A DNA stretch of 53,318 bases from Caldilineaceae bacterium (GCA_026989655.1 JALSIX010000113.1:1-53318), one strand, 5' to 3'. Shown: positions 25,526 through 34,252, counted from the stretch's first letter. Notes: a model not told the origin generated them from the letters alone. Made by a program: numbers and translations.

Positions 25526-25959
25526 CCGACGATCGCGTGGCGGATGTGTTCGATCTGGACCGGCCGTCCCCGGCCATCCAGTTGGACGGCCACCGCGTCG
25601 ATGCGCCAGGGCCCCTGCCAGCCCGTCTCCTGGACGTAGTGGGCCGCGACCCGACGCAGTTGCTCCTGTTTGCGGGGGGTGAAGGCCTCCCGCGCGGTGC
25701 CGTAGGCCGTGCCCCGTCGGGTGCGGACCTCCACCAGGACCAGCCAGGTGACCGGCTGTCCGTCCTGGAGCAGATCCGGGGCCAGCTCCTCGGCCACGAT
25801 GTCGATCTCCCCCACGGGGCTGCGCCAGTTCCGTTCCCGGACGGTGAGGCCGGCCCGGCGCAGGGCCTCCACGGCCAATTCCTCTCCGTACCGTCCGGTG
25901 GCCTGACGGTCGGCCCTGGGGCCCGGTGACGAGGGGCGTGCTGGGGGGCGACGGTCCAT
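25522..25959 (-). CDS. yraN: YraN/UPF0102 endonuclease-like protein
   Basis: A 145-residue protein with the UPF0102 restriction-endonuclease-like fold. GRYGEELAVEALRRAG, ERNWRSPVGEIDIVAEE and LVLVEVRTRRGTAYG match the family. The catalytic ExK position reads VEVR, with Arg in place of the more usual Lys (VEVKTR). The function of YraN proteins is unknown, though they often neighbour rnhB or signal peptidase genes. Here it sits between the J-like membrane protein (3 nt upstream) and miaA (4-nt overlap). Confidence 0.9.
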   Translation of the reverse strand: MDRRPPARPSSPGPRADRQATGRYGEELAVEALRRAGLTVRERNWRSPVGEIDIVAEELAPDLLQDGQPVTWLVLVEVRTRRGTAYGTAREAFTPRKQEQLRRVAAHYVQETGWQGPWRIDAVAVQLDGRGRPVQIEHIRHAIVG

Positions 25960-25962
25960 GGT

Positions 25963-27108
25963 TCAGGGGAAGCGGAGGGTGCGCGGGGTGGGGGTGGGGA
26001 CCACCTGGGGCAGGGTGCTGCCTGCGTTGTAGGTGGGCAGGTCCTCCAGCTCGCCCTGGATCTCCAGGGTCCACTCTGCGGCCCAGCCCACCTGTTCCCC
26101 GGTCCAGATCACCACCCAGGAACGGTCCACGGTGCTGCCGATGACCTGGTACTCCTGCTCTGCGAAGAGGAAGCCCAGGGAGGGATAGTCGGTGCCCGGG
26201 CCGGCCCGGAGGTTCACCGTGGGATAGGCCGGCCGCGCAGTGAGGATGATCCAGGGGGTGGGAAGAGGGGCAGGGGTGGGGGCCTGTCCCTCTGTGGCCG
26301 CCAGGATCTCGACGATGGCCACCGCGGTGGCCGTGGCCTCCAGGTCGATGGGAGGGGCCTGGTGATCGGGGAAGAGCCAGGTGAGCGCGATGGCCAGGAC
26401 CAGGAGGCCCAGGAGGAGATAGGGCCATCCATGCCAGGGCTGCCATCCCCTATGGATCGAAGGGCGCCCCTGCCATCGGGGGTAGATGGGGGGGGCCGGT
26501 GGGGGAGGGGGGGCGTAGTCCCGAGGGCGGTAGTTGGCGAAGAGCCTCTGCAGGATGGCCTCGTGCTGGGCGGTCACCCGCCAGGTGTGGGTGTGGGGAT
26601 CGTAGCTCCGCTGCTCCTCGGGGATGCTCTGTGCCAATGTCTGGGCCACCTGGTCGAAGTCCGCGGCCCAGCCGATGCGGAACTCGATCCAGCCCTCCTG
26701 GTGCTCCTGGTGGGCCAGCCAGGCGCCTTCGGGTTCACCGGGCGTGTGCCGTGGATCCGAGCCCTGGTGGGCCGATGAAGGGTCCGAGGCCGGCTGTTGG
26801 CGTGTGGCCAGTGCCAGGTCGTAGGTGCTCCGGCGTACTGGGTCCCGCAGGACTCGATAGGCCTGTTCCAGGGCTGCCAGCTCCGGGTCGAGGGGATCGG
26901 GGCCCATGTCGATCCACGGGCTCTGGGCGTGGGAGCGGGTGTAGATGCGCTTCAACCGGCGATAGGCCGCGTCGATGACATCGGGCGGCGCGTCCTGGCG
27001 TACTCCCAGGATCTGGTAGTAGGTCCTCTCGGCCGCGGGGTCCGAGGGGTGGCTTTGCTCCGGCGCGGCCGAGGCCGGTGGCGGCCCGTGGGGCTCGGTC
27101 TGTCTCAT
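25963..27108 (-). CDS. Membrane protein: degenerate J-domain, one TM, SH3b domain
   Basis: A 381-residue protein with an unusual order of parts. Residues 29-97 resemble a DnaJ J-domain (TYYQILGVRQDAPPDVIDAAYRRL and YRVLRDPVRRSTYDLA), but the HPD tripeptide needed to stimulate Hsp70 is absent (IYTRSH at that place). Residues 140-195 form a small domain (GWIEFRIGW, YDPHTHTWRVT) I cannot name. A Pro-rich stretch, one membrane helix (228-246), a Pro/Thr linker and an SH3b domain (about 294-350: VNLRAGPGTDYP, VGWAAEWTLE) follow. The expected topology is J-like inside and SH3b outside. It overlaps kdgK by 4 nt (ATGA). Confidence 0.85.
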   Translation of the reverse strand: MRQTEPHGPPPASAAPEQSHPSDPAAERTYYQILGVRQDAPPDVIDAAYRRLKRIYTRSHAQSPWIDMGPDPLDPELAALEQAYRVLRDPVRRSTYDLALATRQQPASDPSSAHQGSDPRHTPGEPEGAWLAHQEHQEGWIEFRIGWAADFDQVAQTLAQSIPEEQRSYDPHTHTWRVTAQHEAILQRLFANYRPRDYAPPPPPAPPIYPRWQGRPSIHRGWQPWHGWPYLLLGLLVLAIALTWLFPDHQAPPIDLEATATAVAIVEILAATEGQAPTPAPLPTPWIILTARPAYPTVNLRAGPGTDYPSLGFLFAEQEYQVIGSTVDRSWVVIWTGEQVGWAAEWTLEIQGELEDLPTYNAGSTLPQVVPTPTPRTLRFP

Positions 27109-28115
27109 CGCTCGACACCTCCGGCCGGGGGCCCCTGCTCCACCAGGGCCTGGACCTCGGCAGGATGGACCAGTGGCAGGTCGCCGGGGATGGTGAACTT
27201 CAGGGCGGCCATTGCGCTGGCCCAGCGCAGGGCCTGGGGCAGCCAGGGCATGGTATCCTGCCGGCCCAGGTAACCGAAGAGCAGCCCCGCGCTGAAGGCA
27301 TCGCCGACGCCGATCCGGTCCACCGAGCTGGTCGGGTAGGCCGGTTGGTGGACCGGGGGCTGCCCGGGCTCCTGGCCTATGGCCCCTGCGGGGCCCAGGG
27401 TGAGCACCACGGTGGCCTCTGGGGCCAGCCGGCCCATGTGGGTCAACAGCTCCTCAGGGGTGGCCGCCTTCGGGGCCTGGAAGACGGTGTGGGCATCCCG
27501 CCGGGGAAGGATCACCAGGTCCGCGGCCGCCAGGAAGGGCCGACAGGCTTCCTGGGCCTGGGATGGGGACCAGAGGCGGGCCCGGTAGTTCACGTCGAAG
27601 CTCACGGTCATGCCCGCGGCCCGAGCCCGTTGCAATGCCTCCCAGGCCACGGTCCGGGGGCCCTTGCCCAGGGCCAGGGTGATGCCGGTCAGGTGGAGGT
27701 GTCGGGCCGCGCCGGGGCGGAAAGGTTCCTGGGGAAGCTCATCCGGCCGCATGCGGCTCATGGCCGAGTGGGTCCGGTCGTACAGCACCTGGGTGGCCCG
27801 GGGCGTGGTGCCCGGTTCCAGGAAGTACAGGCCCAGCCGTTCCCCCGAGGCCCATACCACGTGGGCCGTGTCCACTCCCTGGGCGGCCAGGGCCTGGGCC
27901 ACCCGGCGCCCCAGGGGTGTGTCCGGCAGACGGGAGATCCAGGCCACCCGGAGACCCAGCCGAGCCAGGCCCACCGCGGTGTTGGACTCGGTGCCCCCCA
28001 CGCCCACCTCCAGGACAGGGGTCTGCTCCAGGCGCAGGGAGGCCGGGGGCGTCAGGCGCAACATGGTCTCGCCCAGGGTGACCAGATCCAGGTGGTATGT
28101 CGGTTGGGAGCCCAT
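27105..28115 (-). CDS. kdgK: 2-keto-3-deoxygluconate kinase (PfkB family)
   Basis: A 336-residue ribokinase-fold sugar kinase. GVGGTESNTAVGLARLG (38-54) is the PfkB N-terminal signature, FDVNYRARLW (173-182) is characteristic of KDG kinases, and GVGDAF (269-274) holds the catalytic base D272. It would phosphorylate 2-keto-3-deoxygluconate to KDPG, the substrate of the aldolase encoded 15 nt upstream in the same operon. Fructokinase or another PfkB activity is the alternative, but the aldolase neighbour favours KdgK. Its stop overlaps the J-like protein start by 4 nt. Confidence 0.88.
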   Translation of the reverse strand: MGSQPTYHLDLVTLGETMLRLTPPASLRLEQTPVLEVGVGGTESNTAVGLARLGLRVAWISRLPDTPLGRRVAQALAAQGVDTAHVVWASGERLGLYFLEPGTTPRATQVLYDRTHSAMSRMRPDELPQEPFRPGAARHLHLTGITLALGKGPRTVAWEALQRARAAGMTVSFDVNYRARLWSPSQAQEACRPFLAAADLVILPRRDAHTVFQAPKAATPEELLTHMGRLAPEATVVLTLGPAGAIGQEPGQPPVHQPAYPTSSVDRIGVGDAFSAGLLFGYLGRQDTMPWLPQALRWASAMAALKFTIPGDLPLVHPAEVQALVEQGPPAGGVER

Positions 28116-28130
28116 GGCGCCGCGCCTCCC

Positions 28131-28820
28131 TCAGGCCGATGAACGGGCCTCCTGGATCCGTTCCACGTAGCTGCGGGCCAGCTCGGTGAGCCGATCCCAG
28201 GAGCCGGTCTGGATCCAGTCCGCACGCACCAGACGGCTGCCCACGCCCACCGCGGCTGCGCCGGCCCGGATGTAGGCGCCGACGTTGTCCAGGTCGATGC
28301 CGCCCGTGGGCATCAGCCGGAGGTGGGGCAGGGGGGCTCGCAGGTCCCGCAGATATTGAGGGCCCAACGTCCGGGCCGGGAAGACCTTCACCAAGGGCAC
28401 ACCGTGTTGCCAGGCGGTCTGGATCTCCGTGGGGGTGAAGGCCCCCGGGATCACGGGCACCCCCGCGGCGGTGCAGAAGTCCACTGTGGCCGGGTGGAAG
28501 ATCGGGGCCACGATGAACTGGGCACCGGCCTGGAGGGCGGCGGCTGCCTGGCGGGGGTCCACCACAGAGCCCACGCCCAACAGGGCATCGCCTCGGCGAA
28601 ACGCGGGGATCTCCTGGGGAAGCCGGGAGATCACCGAGAGGACCCCGGGCGTGGTCATGGTGAACTCCAGCGCGGTGAGCCCCGCGGACAGCAGGGCCTG
28701 GGCCAGCCGGGAGGCGGTGGGAAGGTCCAGATCGGGCAGCCGAACGATGGGGACCACGCCCCCCTGGACAAGCGGCTCCACGGACTCTGGGCGCTGGGCA
28801 GCGGTGCGCTCGGGCATCAT
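28131..28820 (-). CDS. eda: KDPG/KHG aldolase
   Basis: A 229-residue class I aldolase splitting 2-keto-3-deoxy-6-phosphogluconate into pyruvate and glyceraldehyde-3-phosphate. Key residues fit R27 (PIVR), E52 (ALEFTMTTP) and the Schiff-base K145 (LVKVFPA), with GAFTPTE and MPTGGI forming the phosphate site. The first ATG of a MetMet pair at 28820 lies 6 nt from a perfect TATAAT and has no ribosome site, so the transcript is probably leaderless. It leads the operon eda-kdgK-J-like-yraN-miaA. No edd or gluconate dehydratase is in the window. Confidence 0.92.
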   Translation of the reverse strand: MMPERTAAQRPESVEPLVQGGVVPIVRLPDLDLPTASRLAQALLSAGLTALEFTMTTPGVLSVISRLPQEIPAFRRGDALLGVGSVVDPRQAAAALQAGAQFIVAPIFHPATVDFCTAAGVPVIPGAFTPTEIQTAWQHGVPLVKVFPARTLGPQYLRDLRAPLPHLRLMPTGGIDLDNVGAYIRAGAAAVGVGSRLVRADWIQTGSWDRLTELARSYVERIQEARSSA

Positions 28821-28826
28821 GGCCCC

Positions 28827-28855
28827 ATTATAGCCGAACTCCCAGGGGGTACCAA
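28827..28855 (-). promoter_or_regulatory. Leaderless promoter of eda operon
   Basis: TTGGTA (28850-28855), a 17-nt spacer and TATAAT (28827-28832) on the minus strand. The -10 box ends 6 nt before the eda start codon at 28820, so transcription should begin at the ATG itself. Confidence 0.75.
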
Positions 28856-29512
28856 CCGGCCTGGGCACGACGTCTCCCCCCCGAATCCTCTTGCAGAGGG
28901 CAGCCGTAGGGGGGTGGGTCGGGGCCGGCCGCGAAGGCGACTGGGCCATAAGGCGGAGGCAGGAGGCCGGGTCTCCGCCATTCGGCGCAAGGATTGTCGG
29001 TGTGGGAACGGGGAAGAGGGGCAGGACGTTCCGCATGGCAGGGTTCGGCCGGCGTGCATGGGCCCCGGGCCCGGCATCTCCTCCTCGGTCGTCGGGTTCT
29101 CCCTTCCCCATTGCGAGGAGCCCATCCCCTGCAGGTGCGGCCGTCTGCAGGTCAGATCTGGCCGTCCAGTGTGTCGAATCGTAAGCTTTCAGTTCTCGAC
29201 AACCCGGGGGACCTATGATAGGCTTTCTGTGATCGACATCAATGAATTGAGGATCTGTCCCCCCTCCTTAAAGCGGTTATGTCAACGTTCGGCAACGAAA
29301 TATTGACACCTGGCTTACACCGGCCGCCAGGGGTCTCGGGCCACACGGATGGGGCCACACCTCAGTTCCCTGGGTCGTCGTCCACTTCGTCTGTGTGGTT
29401 CACGTCTGCGTGATCCGTGCGACCAAAATCCAAAATCCTATCGCCACCGAAAGTCGTCACTGAAAACGGAATCCCGGAAACGGGAAATAGGCTAAAAAAG
29501 GAGGAGAACGTC
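28856..29512. other. Intergenic region with an AT-rich right half
   Basis: About 660 bp separate the divergent eda and subtilase genes. I see no convincing gene here; the short frames encode Arg/Gly/Pro-rich nonsense. From about 29170 the base composition becomes visibly richer in A and T. TATGAT (29214-29219) and TTGACA (29303-29308) occur but lack properly spaced partners, so the subtilase promoter is not identified. Short direct words (CCAAAATCCAAAATCC near 29422) are present. Confidence 0.6.
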
Positions 29513-32500
29513 TTGAAACGCCTGCTCTGTCTCGTCCTGTTGTTCGTTGGATGGGCGGCGATCTCCTTGGCCGGTATCTCCCATGCTCAGGAGGATCCAC
29601 CGCCGGCCTCCTCGGTCTATCTTCCCCTCATCAGCCAGGGAGCCACCCCCGAGACCCCTCCAGCGCCCACCCCCTCTCCGACTCCGGAGCCGCCCTTCGA
29701 TCCAGGGCCTTTTCGGGTAGCCAGCGTGTTGTCCACGGCCCGGGTCGAGGTGCCCGCGGTGGTCAAGCCCGGAGCCCGGAGTCGCACCGGACAGCCCCTC
29801 CCGGGCGTGGACCGGCCCCTGGTCGGCATCATCGTCCAGTTGGAGGGGGAGAGCCTGGCCACCTATCGGGGCGACATCCCCGGGATCCCGGCCACCAGCC
29901 CCCGGAGCGCGGGCCAGCCTCGGCTGGATCCGGAGAGCCCCCAGAGCCGGGCCTATCTGGACTACCTGGACAAACAGCACCGCGCGTTCGTGCAGAGCGT
30001 CTCCCGGGTGGCCCCCTCGGCCCGGGTGCTCCACACCTACCGGACGGTGTTCAACGGCATGGCCATGGTGGTGCCCGCGGACGCGGTGAAGGAGGTGGCC
30101 CAGTTGCCCGGGGTGGCCGCCGTCTTCGTGGACGAACTCCAGCCCCTGGCCACCGAGCGCAGTCCCTACTTCATCGGTGCGCCCAAGCTGTGGCGTCAAC
30201 TGGGGGGTGTGGAGAAGGCCGGCGAAGGGGTCATCATCGGTGTCATCGACTCGGGCATCTGGCCCGAACACCCCTCCTTCTCCGACCCGGATCCCGCGGG
30301 GAAGCCCTATCCGCGCCCCCCTAGATACTGGCGGGGCCGGGAGTGCGACTTCGGCAACACGGCCTGGAACCCGAACGACCGGCCTTTCCGCTGCAACAAC
30401 AAGCTCATCGGCGCGGCCACTTTCCTGGAGGGCTACAAGGCCTTGGTCGGCCTCCTGCCCACCGAGTTCGACTCGGCCCGGGACAGCAACGGCCACGGAA
30501 CCCACACCGCGAGCACCGCGGCGGGCAACGCCGGCGTCCGGGCCGTGCTCCTGGGCGTGGCCCGGGGCGCGGTCTCCGGCATTGCCCCCCGGGCCCACGT
30601 GGCGGTGTACCGGGCCTGCGGCGATGCGGGATGCTATGTCTCGGACCTGCTGGCCGCCATCGAGCAGGCCATCTTCGACGGGGTGGACGTGATCAACTAC
30701 TCCATCGCCGGCGGCGAAGAGCCCTATGCGGACCCCGTGGAGCTGGCCTTTCTGGCCGCGTACGAGGCCGGTGTGTTCGTGGCGGCCTCCGCGGGCAATG
30801 CCGGACCGGCACCGGACACGGTCTCCCATCGCTCGCCCTGGGTCACCACGGTGGCCGCGAGCACCACGGACCGTCACTTCCTCAGCACCCTCACCCTGCG
30901 GGCCGCGAATGGAGAGACCCTGCGGCTGACCGGAGCCTCCGTCACCCAGGGCATCGACACCCCGACCCCGGTGGTCTTTCCACCAGAGGGCCAGGAGCTG
31001 TGTCTGACCCCCTTCCCGCCCGGGACCTTCGACGGCCAGATCGTGATCTGTCGCCGAGGGGTCATTCCCCGGGTGGCCAAGAGCTACAATGTGCGGGCCG
31101 GTGGGGCCCGCGGGCTCATCCTCTACAACCCCGAGTTCCAGGGCGTGGCCACGGACAACCACTTCCTGCCGACCATCCACCTGGAGGCGGACGCGGGCAA
31201 ACGGCTGCTGGACTTCGTGAACACCCGTCCCGGCGTGGTCGCGACCTTCACCCCGGGCCAGGCCACCCGCGTCCGGGGCGATGTCATGGCCGCGTTCAGC
31301 TCTCGAGGCGGGCCGGGGCAGACCCTGGGCGTGAGCAAGCCCGACCTCACCGCCCCCGGCGTCCAGATCCTGGCCGGCCACACCCCCATGCCCGCGACCC
31401 TGGTGGGCGGGGTGCCCGGCCAACTGTTCCAGGCCATCCAGGGAACCTCCATGGCCAGCCCCCACGTGGCCGGCGCAGCGGCCCTCCTCCGGGCCCTGCA
31501 TCCCACATGGACCCCTGGCCAGATCAAGTCCGCGCTCATGTTCACGGCCCGGACCCGGAAGGTGGTGAAGGAGGACGGCGTCACCCCCGGGGATCCCTTC
31601 GACTACGGCTCCGGCCGTCTCTCCCTGCGAAAGGCCGGTGATCCCGGGCTGACCATGGACGAGAGCGCCCGGAACTACCTGCGCCTGCGGAACGAACTGT
31701 GGAGCGCCAACTACCCCAGCCTGTACGTGCCCATCATGCCCGGACGGATCACCGTGGAGCGGACCGTCCGGAACGAGACGGGGAAGAGGGCCCGGTGGCG
31801 ACTCAAGGTGAGGGCCCCGAAGGACGTGAAGATCCGGGTCCCCCGGCGGCTCGTCCTGCCGCCGTACGGCACCGCCACCTTCCGGATCACCGTGGACGCC
31901 CGCGACGTCCCCTTGGGCGAGGTCCGCCACGCCACCCTGACGCTGCGCGGGCGGAAGAACCGACGGCTCCGCTTCCCCATCACCATCGTGCGCCGTCAAC
32001 CCGTTGTCACCCTGGAGACCTGGTGCGAGCCGGCCGAGATCCTCCGTGGCTCCCCCACCCGATGTACCGTCCAGGCCACCAACACCGGCTTCGAACCCGC
32101 CTCCGTGGAGATCGTGGACCGGATCCCCCGGCGGTTGAAGCTGGACCCGGACAGTGTCCAGGGGGCCACCGTGGTCTCCAGGCGGGAGATCCGCTTCTCC
32201 GGCACGCTGGCCCCGGCTGAACCCCCCGACGTCACCGTGGTCGATGGCACCGGAACCAGTCCGGTGGGAGGCTACCTCCCCCTGGAGAAGCTGGGCGTGT
32301 CGCCCATTCCCGGTGTCACCGATGAGACCATCGTGAACCTGGGCACGCCTCCCTTCCTGTTCCTGGGCCAGACGTGGACCCAGATCGGCCTGGTGAGCAA
32401 CGGCTACGCGGTGGTGGGGGGCGGCACGGTCGACGACGTCCAGTTCATCAACCAGGCTCTGCCCGATCCCACGCCGCCCAACAACGTCCTGGCGCCGTTC

Positions 32501-33145
32501 TGGACCGACCTGAACCCCGAGGCGGGAGGGGCCGTCTATGCCGCGGTGATCACGGACGGCACCAACCAGTGGATCGTGTTGGAGTGGGCTCGGGTCCCCG
32601 AGTTCGACGACGGTACCCCGGCCTCCTTCCAGATCTGGATCGGCCTGAACGGGGTGGAGGACATCAGCTTCGTCTATGGGCCCGTGGGCGACGGCAACCG
32701 AGGCCTGCTCACGGTGGGGGCGGAGAACCAGCTCGGGAACCGAGGCTCCAGCTGGTACGTGAACGGCACCGGGGCTCTTCCCCAGGCCGGCACGGAGCTC
32801 CGGGTCATCTCCACACCGGGGGCCCCGGGCGAGACCCACGTCATCACCTTCGTGGCCGAGGGCAAGCGCAAGGGCACATACAGGAACTGCCCCGAGATGA
32901 CCAGCGATGCCTTCTTCGGCACCAACATCGTCTGCTTCGAGGGTCGGGTCGTCCACAAGGTGAGACCCATCCCCATGCCCCTGCCCGCGGAGGACGATGA
33001 TCACGCCCAGGAGGAGCACGATCGGCAGGACGACGAGGACCACGATGACGACGAGGACGACGAGGACGATGATGCGCACAACGAGGACGATGACCACAAC
33101 GACGATGACGGGGAGGACGGCGAAGACCCCGGGGACGGCGACTGA
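29513..33145 (+). CDS. Large secreted subtilisin-like serine protease with acidic tail
   Basis: A 1210-residue S8 peptidase. The start is TTG at 29513 with AAGGAGG 8 nt upstream; translation opens MKRLLCLVLLFVGWAAISLA, a signal peptide ending near SHA-QE. A Pro/Thr linker, an I9-like propeptide (about 100-215) and the protease domain follow. The triad fits D246 (GVIDSG), H328 (NGHGTHTA) and S646 (GTSMASPH); a PA domain (about 490-570) is inserted between H and S. Fn-III-like and other beta domains occupy about 720-1150, and residues 1160-1210 are almost only Asp/Glu/His/Asn. An extracellular, possibly calcium-binding, degradative role is likely. No sorting signal is seen. Confidence 0.93.
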   Translation: MKRLLCLVLLFVGWAAISLAGISHAQEDPPPASSVYLPLISQGATPETPPAPTPSPTPEPPFDPGPFRVASVLSTARVEVPAVVKPGARSRTGQPLPGVDRPLVGIIVQLEGESLATYRGDIPGIPATSPRSAGQPRLDPESPQSRAYLDYLDKQHRAFVQSVSRVAPSARVLHTYRTVFNGMAMVVPADAVKEVAQLPGVAAVFVDELQPLATERSPYFIGAPKLWRQLGGVEKAGEGVIIGVIDSGIWPEHPSFSDPDPAGKPYPRPPRYWRGRECDFGNTAWNPNDRPFRCNNKLIGAATFLEGYKALVGLLPTEFDSARDSNGHGTHTASTAAGNAGVRAVLLGVARGAVSGIAPRAHVAVYRACGDAGCYVSDLLAAIEQAIFDGVDVINYSIAGGEEPYADPVELAFLAAYEAGVFVAASAGNAGPAPDTVSHRSPWVTTVAASTTDRHFLSTLTLRAANGETLRLTGASVTQGIDTPTPVVFPPEGQELCLTPFPPGTFDGQIVICRRGVIPRVAKSYNVRAGGARGLILYNPEFQGVATDNHFLPTIHLEADAGKRLLDFVNTRPGVVATFTPGQATRVRGDVMAAFSSRGGPGQTLGVSKPDLTAPGVQILAGHTPMPATLVGGVPGQLFQAIQGTSMASPHVAGAAALLRALHPTWTPGQIKSALMFTARTRKVVKEDGVTPGDPFDYGSGRLSLRKAGDPGLTMDESARNYLRLRNELWSANYPSLYVPIMPGRITVERTVRNETGKRARWRLKVRAPKDVKIRVPRRLVLPPYGTATFRITVDARDVPLGEVRHATLTLRGRKNRRLRFPITIVRRQPVVTLETWCEPAEILRGSPTRCTVQATNTGFEPASVEIVDRIPRRLKLDPDSVQGATVVSRREIRFSGTLAPAEPPDVTVVDGTGTSPVGGYLPLEKLGVSPIPGVTDETIVNLGTPPFLFLGQTWTQIGLVSNGYAVVGGGTVDDVQFINQALPDPTPPNNVLAPFWTDLNPEAGGAVYAAVITDGTNQWIVLEWARVPEFDDGTPASFQIWIGLNGVEDISFVYGPVGDGNRGLLTVGAENQLGNRGSSWYVNGTGALPQAGTELRVISTPGAPGETHVITFVAEGKRKGTYRNCPEMTSDAFFGTNIVCFEGRVVHKVRPIPMPLPAEDDDHAQEEHDRQDDEDHDDDEDDEDDDAHNEDDDHNDDDGEDGEDPGDGD

Positions 33146-33270
33146 GGGGCAGGCCGTGGACGCGAAGAGGACGGTCTGTCCCCGGGCTCTCCCGGACGAT
33201 CCCGGGGGCGGTGCCGGAGGACCGGGGAGAGAGGCCGGTGGGTAGAGACCTCCGCGAACCGATGGAGGTG

Positions 33271-33306
33271 GAGAGACGGGGATGCCTGCAGGCATCCCCG
33301 TCTCTC
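33271..33306. terminator. Perfect 36-nt palindrome between convergent genes
   Basis: Bases 33271-33288 (GAGAGACGGGGATGCCTG) are the exact reverse complement of 33289-33306. The palindrome can form an 18-bp hairpin on either strand. It lies 126 nt after the subtilase stop and 42 nt from the stop of the convergent lipoprotein gene, a natural place for a two-way terminator. No long U-tract is present on either side. Confidence 0.75.
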
Positions 33307-33347
33307 TGCTCGGCCCCGGCGCCCTGGGCACCAGGGGCAGGCCTCGC

Positions 33348-33851
33348 TCAGGGGGGCTCGCACAGGAAGGGAGGCCGCAGGCCGCCGCTGTGGTACGCGT
33401 AGGTGCGTCCACCGTAGGCCAACAGGATCCGCAGCCCGTCCACTGGCACCTGGAGGTAGGCCATGCCGGGCTGTGGACAGCCCAGGCCCTGGTCTGGCCA
33501 GACCACCATCTCCACCTGGACCACCTGGATCGACTCCGGCGCGATGCCCAGTCGACGGGCCAGATCGGCCCGGGCCAGGGCCACCTGGGGCAGGTTCCGC
33601 AGATCCGAAGGCGCAGAGGGCGGAGGCGTCATGGTGGGCTTCTCCCCTTGGAGCCTGGCCAGAGGGGTCAACGGCGTGGCCCTGAACTTCGCCCAGGGGG
33701 CCGGCGTTCCGGTCCTGGACGGTGTGGGGCTGGCCGAGACCTCTGCCGGCCAGGGCTGGGCGGTTTCGAATCCAGTGGGCGCCGGCGGCATTACACAGGC
33801 GGTGAGCAGCCCCAGGGCGAGGCCCAGGGCCCAGAGCACAGCGGTTCGCAT
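33348..33851 (-). CDS. Small lipoprotein with a W-x-D / LGCPQPGM domain
   Basis: A 167-residue lipoprotein. The signal peptide MRTAVLWALGLALGLLTAC ends in a lipobox with lipid-modified C19, followed by a Pro/Thr-rich tether (20-95). Residues about 100-163 form a compact domain with ARADLARRLGIAPESIQVV, VVWPDQGLGCPQPGMAYLQV and YGGRTYAYHSGG. I recall similar domains in exported proteins of Chloroflexi but know no function. The ATG at 33851 follows AAGGGGA. The two Cys and the PGM turn suggest a small stable fold exposed on the outer face of the membrane. Confidence 0.75.
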   Translation of the reverse strand: MRTAVLWALGLALGLLTACVMPPAPTGFETAQPWPAEVSASPTPSRTGTPAPWAKFRATPLTPLARLQGEKPTMTPPPSAPSDLRNLPQVALARADLARRLGIAPESIQVVQVEMVVWPDQGLGCPQPGMAYLQVPVDGLRILLAYGGRTYAYHSGGLRPPFLCEPP

Positions 33852-34252
33852 GGTCTTTTCCCCTTGCCTGGAGAATGGATCCGCAGAGATCCGGGCGGCT
33901 CGGCGGCCCAGGGGGAGGCCGTGGACCCCAGCTCGGATCCCCCTGTGATACGTATGGCCCGGGCCTGGGGTTCCCCTTGGGCCACGTGCAACGCGGACAC
34001 GACCTGGAAGGACGGGTTCAGGGTTCCGGTGCCCTCTCCTCCATTCCCGGGGGCACATCCACGAGGGTTGGGTTCGGCAGCGCCAGGGCCTGCTCTCACG
34101 CCCCGGGTGGGCAGGAGCCCTCACCGGGCCGATGACCCTGAGATCTACCCGATTTCCCGTGAATGCCTTGTGTTGGGCCCGGTTCGCGGGTAGAATAGAG
34201 CCCCAGGTGCCCGCCATTCACCCCTTTGGGGATCCCCGGGAGGAGGCCGCCC
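33852..34252. other. Divergent intergenic region with a wax-synthase promoter
   Basis: About 400 bp lie between the lipoprotein gene (leftward) and the WS/DGAT gene (rightward). I see no gene in it. A rightward promoter is recognisable at 34168-34196 (listed separately). No clear leftward promoter for the lipoprotein was found. Confidence 0.5.
34168..34196 (+). promoter_or_regulatory. Promoter of the WS/DGAT gene
   Basis: TTGTGT (34168-34173), a 17-nt spacer and TAGAAT (34191-34196). The predicted start is near 34203, giving a leader of about 50 nt that contains the GGGAGGAGG site of the WS/DGAT gene. Confidence 0.55.

Noticed and set aside
29303-29308. A perfect TTGACA upstream of the subtilase
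   Set aside because: No -10-like hexamer occurs 16-18 nt downstream, so it is not called a promoter.
29492-33412. A very long open frame on the minus strand (about 1300 codons) opposite the subtilase
   Set aside because: It mirrors the subtilase codons, is full of low-complexity Gly/Val/His/Pro sequence and has no recognisable domain. Long antisense frames are expected in GC-rich DNA with G/C third positions.
33765-33776. TTCGAATCC, resembling a tRNA T-loop
   Set aside because: No acceptor stem, anticodon arm or CCA region surrounds it, and it lies inside the lipoprotein coding sequence.
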